A stretch of 64,000 nucleotides of DNA from Psychrobacter raelei. Its GTDB lineage: Bacteria; Pseudomonadota; Gammaproteobacteria; Pseudomonadales; Moraxellaceae. Positions 58,508 to 64,000 of the stretch are shown piece after piece; positions within the stretch are counted from its first letter, which is position 1; each line of letters begins with the position of its first letter. The notes beneath the pieces are model-generated. The model was not told the origin of the DNA and ran no database searches. It saw nothing but the letters and a program-made list of their open reading frames with translations. The stretch covers positions 310,001 through 374,000 of the forward strand of contig NZ_CP093310.2 in the NCBI RefSeq assembly GCF_022631235.3. Reading direction: 5' to 3'. Made by a program: the position numbers and the translations under genes.

Positions 58508-58853
58508 GCGTACTAGCGCTTTAATTTTGGGAATGCTTTGCATGATGCAGGCGGTGTTAATGCCCGGTGCTTGGGCGCAGCAATGCTTTGCCGATGCCCA
58601 TCAAGCCTATGCACACCTAATAAATGAGCAGCAAAATCAGCAATTGGCAGAGCAAAGCGTGACGGTTCATTTAAATAGCGCGACCGAAGGTGAACTGACT
58701 CAGCTCACCGGTATTGGCAGCAATAAAGTGCAGCAAATTATCTTGTATCGAGACGCTTTTGGGCCGTTTGGCTCGGTGGATGATTTGGCAAAGGTAAAAG
58801 GCATCGGGGATAAAACCGTTGCCAAAAACCGTGCCCGAATGAGTATAGAGTAG
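58500..58853 (+). CDS. comEA: ComEA-like helix-hairpin-helix DNA-binding protein
   Basis: From the ATG at 58500 the protein has 117 residues. A signal peptide runs to about GAWA (residue 26). The C-terminal domain has two helix-hairpin-helix motifs (HLNSATEGELTQLTGIGSNKVQQI and DLAKVKGIGDKTVAKN) that bind double-stranded DNA. ComEA proteins take up DNA in the periplasm during natural transformation, a common trait of Moraxellaceae. The ATG overlaps the mazG stop region; an upstream ATG inside mazG would add nine polar residues before the signal peptide and was rejected. Confidence 0.88.
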   Translation: MNRRTSALILGMLCMMQAVLMPGAWAQQCFADAHQAYAHLINEQQNQQLAEQSVTVHLNSATEGELTQLTGIGSNKVQQIILYRDAFGPFGSVDDLAKVKGIGDKTVAKNRARMSIE

Positions 58854-58874
58854 ACCATGCATGGCATTCATCAG

Positions 58875-58964
58875 ATGAGCCTTACTTATATGAGCCTTAC
58901 TTATATGAGCCGTACTTATATGAGCCTTACTGACATGAGCCTTACTGACATGAGCCTTACTGAC
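58875..58964. repeat. Six tandem 15-bp repeats after comEA
   Basis: Six head-to-tail 15-bp units (58875-58964) are based on ATGAGCCTTACTTAT; the first two are identical, the third differs by one base and the last three end in GAC. Each keeps the reading frame and carries an ATG on the plus strand. They overlap the 3' end of the minus-strand gene 58957-59487. Confidence 0.95.
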
Positions 58965-59487
58965 AGACTGCCTGTAATAGGTCATCATCAGCGGCCAACG
59001 GTTGCCATTGCAGCTGTTGAAAGTTGGTTGCAGACAAAGGAGGGGCGATGGTGACACTGGTGATGGCAGGCTGACTGCAATTAACCAGCTGCGCAATGAC
59101 TTTGGTGCTGATGCGTCTTTCAAATAAGTAGATGTTGGTGCTTCTGATGTCGTCTGTGCTTGATGTGATATCTGTGGCTACAGGCTTGCCTGACTCTGCG
59201 GCCATAAAGCGGATCACTTGCGGTTTTAGGTAACTCCAAGGGCGATACCACACTTGACCTTCGACGGTTTTGACCACTTTTACCTGTGCAGGCAGTCTAT
59301 CTATTTGCTGCTGTTGCCAGTGGTATTCTTGATGAATTTGAAACCCTAACATACCGATACCAGCAAAAATGGGAATCAGCCATTTTGGGGCTTGTTTGCC
59401 AGCAAGCTTAGTCAAGTGACGTATAATCATGGCAATACCGGCCATACCAAAGCCTGCAGTTACGGTGGCAATAAATTCATAAATCAT
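58957..59487 (-). CDS. Small membrane protein of unknown function
   Basis: The 176-residue protein has two predicted N-terminal membrane segments (about 5-22 and 34-51; the second includes WLIPIFAGIGMLGF). A polar domain follows containing VWYRPWSYLKPQVIRF, FERRISTKVIAQLVNCSQ and a conserved-looking YLFER segment. I do not recognise the family. The end of the gene runs into the 15-bp repeat array: its stop codon uses bases of the last repeat. It is convergent with comEA. Confidence 0.65.
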   Translation of the reverse strand: MIYEFIATVTAGFGMAGIAMIIRHLTKLAGKQAPKWLIPIFAGIGMLGFQIHQEYHWQQQQIDRLPAQVKVVKTVEGQVWYRPWSYLKPQVIRFMAAESGKPVATDITSSTDDIRSTNIYLFERRISTKVIAQLVNCSQPAITSVTIAPPLSATNFQQLQWQPLAADDDLLQAVCQ

Positions 59488-59600
59488 AAGCAGGGGTCCA
59501 AAATAAGTGGGTCAAAAATGGCCAGTGGCAATAAACACTCATACTAATAACTACTAGCACCAATCAATACTAGCACCAATAAACACTCGTGCTAATAAAC

Positions 59601-59638
59601 AAAAGATGAATAAGTCGATTTACTGACCTATTCATCTT
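59601..59638 (-). terminator. Rho-independent terminator of the symporter operon
   Basis: AAGATGAATA (59603-59612) and TATTCATCTT (59629-59638) pair exactly. Read on the minus strand the hairpin is followed by TTTGTTT. It lies about 70 bp after the symporter stop codon. Confidence 0.75.
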
Positions 59639-59646
59639 GTGTTGGT

Positions 59647-59671
59647 CACTCAGTGGGCCAGCCACTGAGTG
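59647..59671. repeat. 10-bp perfect hairpin downstream of the symporter gene
   Basis: CACTCAGTGG (59647-59656) pairs with CCACTGAGTG (59662-59671) around a 5-nt loop. There is no T-tract on either side, so it is a stabilising structure or a remnant rather than a simple terminator. Confidence 0.7.
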
Positions 59672-59709
59672 CGTTTAATTTCATATAAATATACCGCGGT
59701 TGTCTAACA

Positions 59710-61578
59710 TTAATGATCGATAGCAGCACCAGCACCACGAGGAGAGCGTACGCTTTCTACCAATTTTTGAATGTGTACAGGAGGCGCTTGGGTCATTGAT
59801 GACACTAAGAAAGCCACAATAAAGTTGATCAGCGCACCAATGGCACCAAATGACATGGGTGATACACCGAACAGCCAGTATTCTGCAGTGTCAGGAAGAT
59901 TGGCGGTATGTGGAATAAAGAACCAACCTTTGTACACGAAGATATAAACTAAGGTAGTGATTAGACCCGCCAGCATCCCTGCGATAGCGCCGTAGTTGTT
60001 GATACGCTTTGAGAAAATACCCATCATCAGTGCTGGGAATAAAGACGCACCCGCGATACCAAAGGCTAATGCCACCACTTGCGCGGCAAAGCCAGGTGGG
60101 TTAATACCTAAGTAAGTTGCCACCACAATGGCCACCGCCATTGAAATACGGGCTACCAACAGCTCACCTTTATCGGTGATGTCAGGATTGAAGTTACGTT
60201 TTACCAAGTCATGGCTAATGGCAGAGGAGATGGCCAGTAACAGACCGGCAGCCGTAGATAGTGCTGCAGCCAAACCACCTGCTGCAATTAGACCAATAAC
60301 CCAAGGTGGCAGATTGGCAATCTCAGGGTTGGCCAGTACTAAAATATCATTGTTCACATCAAGCTCATTACCTTGCCAGCCGGCAGTGACAAACTTGCCC
60401 TCTAACTCGCCAGCGTGCGCGGTAGTGGCTTCTTCAACGGCGGTAGTGGCGGCAGCAACATCGCCACCTTCTGCTTGTGCTGTGGCCAGTGCCGCCTTAG
60501 CGGCGCCCAGACCTGAATCATTATACAGCTGAATACGGCCATCGCCATTTAGGTCATTGTATTTGATAAGACCGGTCTCTTCCCAAGTCTGCATCCAGCT
60601 TGGACGCTCATCATAAGGCAGAGCAGGGGCATCAACACCTTGAGGATAGACGGTGTCCATCAGGTTCAAACGTGCCATAGCACCCACAGCAGGGGCAGTA
60701 AAATATAATAAGGCAATAAAGACCAGTGCCCAGCCTGCCGACCAACGCGCATCGGCTACTTTAGGAACGGTAAAAAAGCGAATAATAACGTGGGGCAGAC
60801 CCGCGGTACCGATCATCAGTGATAAGGTGAATAGCACCATATTAAGCTTGCTAGGTACATCGGCGGTATAGGCGGTAAAGCCTAAGTCTGTGACCACTTG
60901 ATCAAGTTTAGTCAGTAGCGGAATGCCAGATTCAGTATGGTTTGAGAACATACCTAGACCAGGAATCGGGTTGCCGGTTAATTCAAGTGAGATAAAGACA
61001 GCAGGAATGGTGTAGGCGATAATCAGTACCACGTACTGCGCCACCTGAGTGTAGGTAATGCCCTTCATACCACCTAATACAGCGTAGAAGAAAACCACAA
61101 CTGCGGCGATAATAAGCCCGGTGGTATTGTCCACTTCCAAAAAGCGTGAGAAGGCAACGCCGGCACCGGTCATCTGACCGATCACATAAGTGGTAGAGGC
61201 AATAATCAAACAGGCCACGGCCACTAAAGCCGCCGTTTTTGAATAGAAGCGATCGCCGATAAAATCTGGCACGGTGTATTTACCGAATTTGCGCAAATAA
61301 GGCGCAAGTAACATGGCTAGTAACACGTAGCCGCCGGTCCAGCCCATCAGATAGGAGGAGGCACCATAACCGCCGGCTGCCAATAGGCCTGCCATAGAGA
61401 TAAAGGACGCCGCACTCATCCAGTCAGCGCCCGTTGCCATACCGTTTAACACAGGGTGAACGCCACCACCGGCCACATAGAATTCTTTTGTAGAGCCTGC
61501 ACGCGCCCAAATGGCAATGCCAAAGTACAACAGAAAAGAAGCCCCAACGAATATAAGATTGATAGTAAATTGGCTCAT
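59710..61578 (-). CDS. Sodium:solute symporter large subunit (VC_2705/ActP-like subfamily)
   Basis: This 622-residue SSS-family protein has about thirteen predicted membrane segments. Typical segments are GMATGADWMSAASFISMAG, TVPDFIGDRFYSK and GLPHVIIRFFTVPKVADARWS. Between membrane segments lies a polar insertion (about 325-415) with an EF-hand-like calcium loop DLNGDGRIQ (342-350) and an Ala/Glu/Thr-rich stretch. Members of this subfamily act with a small DUF4212 membrane protein and are thought to carry small organic acids such as acetate or lactate with Na+. The start codon lies 4 bp after the small-subunit gene, and its GAGGAG ribosome site overlaps that gene's stop codon. Confidence 0.9.
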   Translation of the reverse strand: MSQFTINLIFVGASFLLYFGIAIWARAGSTKEFYVAGGGVHPVLNGMATGADWMSAASFISMAGLLAAGGYGASSYLMGWTGGYVLLAMLLAPYLRKFGKYTVPDFIGDRFYSKTAALVAVACLIIASTTYVIGQMTGAGVAFSRFLEVDNTTGLIIAAVVVFFYAVLGGMKGITYTQVAQYVVLIIAYTIPAVFISLELTGNPIPGLGMFSNHTESGIPLLTKLDQVVTDLGFTAYTADVPSKLNMVLFTLSLMIGTAGLPHVIIRFFTVPKVADARWSAGWALVFIALLYFTAPAVGAMARLNLMDTVYPQGVDAPALPYDERPSWMQTWEETGLIKYNDLNGDGRIQLYNDSGLGAAKAALATAQAEGGDVAAATTAVEEATTAHAGELEGKFVTAGWQGNELDVNNDILVLANPEIANLPPWVIGLIAAGGLAAALSTAAGLLLAISSAISHDLVKRNFNPDITDKGELLVARISMAVAIVVATYLGINPPGFAAQVVALAFGIAGASLFPALMMGIFSKRINNYGAIAGMLAGLITTLVYIFVYKGWFFIPHTANLPDTAEYWLFGVSPMSFGAIGALINFIVAFLVSSMTQAPPVHIQKLVESVRSPRGAGAAIDH

Positions 61579-61582
61579 AGGG

Positions 61583-61843
61583 TTACTCCTCGTCTACGCC
61601 ATATTGTTTGTCTAACTTATTCATACGCCAAGCGTAGAAGAAGATAAGAAGGATAAAGCAGATGATTGAGCCTTGTTGTGCAAACCAAAACCCAAGATCG
61701 GCCCCGCCAAACTTAATACCGGCCAGAAGAGGACGAAATAAGATGCCGCAACCATATGAGCAAAAAGCCCAGATAAACAAACAGATGAGGATAAGACGGA
61801 CGTTGGCTTTCCAATAGCCTGACGAATCTTATGAGGGATTCAT
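61583..61843 (-). pseudogene. DUF4212 small symporter subunit with in-frame stop at codon 5
   Basis: Read from the ATG at 61843, with an AGGAG site 7 bases upstream, the frame gives MNPS, then a TAA stop (61829-61831). After that it continues in the same frame with DSSGYWKANVRLILICLFIWAFCSYGCGILFRPLL and the rest of a DUF4212 protein (GGADLGFWFAQQGSIICFILLIFFYAWRMNKLDKQYGVDEE). The length (86 codons) and the YWKAN start match the family. The only downstream in-frame start is TTG at 61780, which would lose part of membrane segment 1. The stop lies inside a perfect hairpin that covers the ATG. It could be a mutation, a sequencing error or a recoding site. Confidence 0.75.
61825..61843 (-). repeat. 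Hairpin over the start codon of the DUF4212 gene
   Basis: On the minus strand CTTATGA pairs with TCATAAG around ATCCC. The 7-bp perfect stem contains both the ATG and the in-frame stop TAA. It lies directly after the AGGAG ribosome site. Confidence 0.8.
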
Positions 61844-62461
61844 AAGACAAACTCCTTTTGTCAGTAGGGGGTGGCCCCTCTAGTGGGAGACTGCTTCCTG
61901 CAGCCTGATAGTTTCTTGTGAAAGTGTGTAAGTAACCTTTCAATTCATCTCTAAAACGACCTAAAATGTATCAGGTTAGTTACAGACTCATTTAAGTTTA
62001 CAGATGTAATCTTGGGATAGCAATCAACTATTTTCATATTTTGCATTTTTTAGTTAAATAATTTCACGATAAGCATCCGTTCAAGATATATATTTTATTC
62101 TTCAAAATAGCTAAGCCTTCTCAATTAAAGTTTAGTTTTTTCACAGTATTTGTTGTACTCAGCTCGACATTTTCTTAGAATGACCGGCTTGTCTGTACAA
62201 GTTGACACTTGGCTTGGCAGTCACTATCTGATTATCTAGAGATGGGGGCGTTGGCGCCAGCCCATTTGCGAGTCTTAATCGATGCAAACGGCGTCTCCAC
62301 GTATCATGTATTAAAATTAAGCACACTTAATTGCTCTAAACCTTGCCTATATTGAATAAAGCTTGGTGCCTGGGTTTTGCTTGGCTTTTTAAGTATTAGA
62401 AAATCAAGCCAAAGCCAGTTGCATTAAGCACTTGGAGGGTTTAGACACAAGGAGAATTGCT
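61844..62461. other. Divergent intergenic region between symporter operon and AGCS symporter
   Basis: About 620 bp without a gene. Next to the DUF4212 start, the plus strand carries AGGGG-GTGG-CCCCT (61866-61879), a GC-rich 5-bp hairpin in the probable leader of the minus-strand operon. Several AT-rich stretches occur, but no clear -10/-35 pair was found. Confidence 0.6.
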
Positions 62462-63970
62462 ATGGTGGAATCAACGAACGTCTTCGCAGAAGGCTTTAAT
62501 GCGTTTGTAAATTGGGGAAATGGGATTATCTGGGGTAATGACTCTTGGCTAATCATGGACAACCCCTGGTATGGTTTATTAATTTTTATTCTAATTGGTG
62601 CCGGTATCTTTTTTACCATTGCCACCCGATTTGTACAGTTTCGTCAGTTTGGTCATATGTGGAATCTACTGCGTAGCTCAGGTCAGGGCCGTAAAGATGG
62701 GGGGATTAGCTCATTTGAAGCCTTAATGACCTCACTGGCTGCTCGTGTGGGTACGGGTAACTTAGCGGGTGTGGCCATTGCCGTCTATATCGGTGGTCCA
62801 GGTGCGGTATTTTGGATGTGGATTACTGCAATTTTGGGGATGTCGACCAGCTTTATTGAATCGACCTTGGCGCAGGCTTATAAAGTGCCACACAATGATA
62901 ATGTATACCGCGGTGGTCCAGCTTACTATATCGAAAAAGGCTTGGGTCAGCGCTGGATGGCGATCTTTTTCTCATTATGTTTGTTGGTGGCCTTTGGTCT
63001 GGCCTTCAATGGCGTACAAGCCAACACCATCGCTCAAGCCACGCATCAAGCGTTCGGTGCACCAACCTGGTTGACTGGTCTGGTATTGGTGGTATTGGTA
63101 GCACCGGTGGTCTTCGGTGGTCTTCGTTCAGTGGCGCGTGTGGCAGGTAAAGTGGTACCAGTAATGGCCATCTTATATGTGCTATTGGCGCTGTTTATTA
63201 TTGTGACTAATTTTAGTCAGTTCCCAGCTGCCATTGCCCTAATCGTCAAATCTGCCTTCGGTTTAGAACAAGCCGCTGGCGGGGTACTTGGCTATGGTAT
63301 CGCTCAAGCAATGATTAACGGTATCAAACGTGGTCTGTTCTCAAATGAGGCGGGTATGGGTTCTGCACCAAACGCAGCAGCAACGGCCAAGAGTCATCCT
63401 GATCACCCTGCCGTACAAGGCTTTATGCAAATGCTGGGTGTGTTTATCGATACCTTGGTTATTTGTACCGCTACCGCATCGATTATTATCTTATCGGGCG
63501 TTGTGAATGATCCCAATGTTGAGCAAGAAGGTATTAAACTCACTCAGCTGGCCTTATCTCAATATGTGGGCGACTCAGGTATTTACTTTATTGCAGTGGC
63601 TATTTTCTTCTTTGCCTTTACCTCTATCATTGCCAACTACAGCTATGGTGAGTCAAACTTAGAGTTCATATCCGGTGAAAAAAGTGCTAAGTCTGCGATT
63701 ATGATTTTCCGCTTTATGGTATTGGCCATGGTATTTATTGGCTCAGTGGCCAGCTTGCCTGCCATCTGGAACTTTGCTGATTTATCTATGGGTTTAATGG
63801 CCTTAACCAACTTGGTGGCGATCATCATCTTATCACCTGTGGCACTGCGCGTATTACGTGACTATGAGCGCCAGGTAAAAGAGGGCAAGACCCCTGATCA
63901 AATCACCTTTGATCCAGATCAATTTGTGAAGTTAAAAGATGAAGCCAACCGTGATGCGTGGAAGGATTAA
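62462..63970 (+). CDS. Sodium:alanine/glycine symporter (AGCS family)
   Basis: From the ATG at 62462 the protein has 502 residues and about eleven predicted membrane segments. The segments TSLAARVGTGNLAGVAIAVYIGGPGAVFWMW, AYKVPHNDNVYRGGPAYYIEKGLG and KRGLFSNEAGMGSAPNAAA are signatures of the AGCS family, which carries alanine or glycine with Na+. An AAGGAG ribosome site 7 bases upstream fixes the start; the TTG at 62432 in frame was rejected. It ends 30 bases before the window edge and is divergent from the SSS-type symporter operon. Confidence 0.92.
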   Translation: MVESTNVFAEGFNAFVNWGNGIIWGNDSWLIMDNPWYGLLIFILIGAGIFFTIATRFVQFRQFGHMWNLLRSSGQGRKDGGISSFEALMTSLAARVGTGNLAGVAIAVYIGGPGAVFWMWITAILGMSTSFIESTLAQAYKVPHNDNVYRGGPAYYIEKGLGQRWMAIFFSLCLLVAFGLAFNGVQANTIAQATHQAFGAPTWLTGLVLVVLVAPVVFGGLRSVARVAGKVVPVMAILYVLLALFIIVTNFSQFPAAIALIVKSAFGLEQAAGGVLGYGIAQAMINGIKRGLFSNEAGMGSAPNAAATAKSHPDHPAVQGFMQMLGVFIDTLVICTATASIIILSGVVNDPNVEQEGIKLTQLALSQYVGDSGIYFIAVAIFFFAFTSIIANYSYGESNLEFISGEKSAKSAIMIFRFMVLAMVFIGSVASLPAIWNFADLSMGLMALTNLVAIIILSPVALRVLRDYERQVKEGKTPDQITFDPDQFVKLKDEANRDAWKD

Positions 63971-64000
63971 CTCATCAATTAATTAATTGACACGCTATTT

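Noticed and set aside
58875-58964. Possible CRISPR array
   Set aside because: The units are 15 bp and contiguous, with no spacers and no cas genes nearby.
58857-59054. Short plus-strand frame reading through the 15-bp repeats (MSLTY repeats)
   Set aside because: No convincing ribosome site and no protein family; it exists because the repeat unit has an ATG and is a multiple of three. I kept it only as an idea under the repeat finding.
61713-61943. Minus-strand frame covering the symporter leader
   Set aside because: It overlaps the DUF4212 gene in another frame and resembles no known protein.

Overview
The window looks like a chromosomal segment of a gamma-proteobacterium of the family Moraxellaceae, most probably Psychrobacter. 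This is inferred from gene content and order: gltA is divergent from sdhCDAB-sucAB-lpd-sucCD, and an Acinetobacter-type Wzx/Wzy capsule locus is linked to galU-pgi-pgm-ugd. No rRNA, tRNA, CRISPR array or insertion sequence was seen.

Region 1 (1-1855): the start of an aromatic aminotransferase gene, truncated by the window edge, is divergent from a NhaC-type Na+/H+ antiporter. Region 2 (1888-25967, all minus strand): a complete surface-polysaccharide locus. It begins with the export proteins Wza, Wzb and Wzc. Next come enzymes for UDP-N,N'-diacetylbacillosamine (PglF-like, PglE-like, PglD, with the PglC-like initiating transferase) and for UDP-GalNAcA (TviB, TviC). Wzx, Wzy, three GT4 glycosyltransferases, an AsnB amidotransferase, a PaaK/CapK-like adenylate-forming enzyme, a NodB-like deacetylase and a GNAT acyltransferase form the AT-rich middle, and the outer-membrane anchor Wzi ends the block. 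The expected picture is lipid-linked repeat synthesis on PglC, flipping by Wzx, polymerisation by Wzy, export through Wzc/Wza and surface attachment by Wzi.

Region 3 (26182-34428): housekeeping and unknown genes: a UvrD-like helicase, an alpha/beta hydrolase, RibB with a degenerate RibA domain, RarA, and a translationally coupled pair made of a HELTH-motif protein and a lipoprotein. Region 4 (34568-50242): the TCA-cycle cluster, with a 1.5-kb gene-free divergent control region and hairpins at several gene junctions.

Region 5 (50385-57476): sugar-precursor genes galU and pgi, a UDP-glucose-dehydrogenase-like gene whose catalytic residues are replaced, then convergent pgm and an intact ugd. 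These supply the capsule locus but lie about 24 kb from it, across the TCA cluster. Region 6 (57638-63970): mazG, a ComEA-like gene, a membrane protein, a two-gene sodium:solute symporter operon whose small-subunit gene has an in-frame stop at codon 5, and a divergent sodium:alanine/glycine symporter.

The best candidates for something new are the UDP-glucose dehydrogenase pseudoenzyme, the HELTH-motif/lipoprotein pair, the deacetylase-acyltransferase-adenylating module of the capsule locus, the stop codon inside a start-codon hairpin of the symporter small subunit, and the recurrent 15-bp in-frame tandem repeats.
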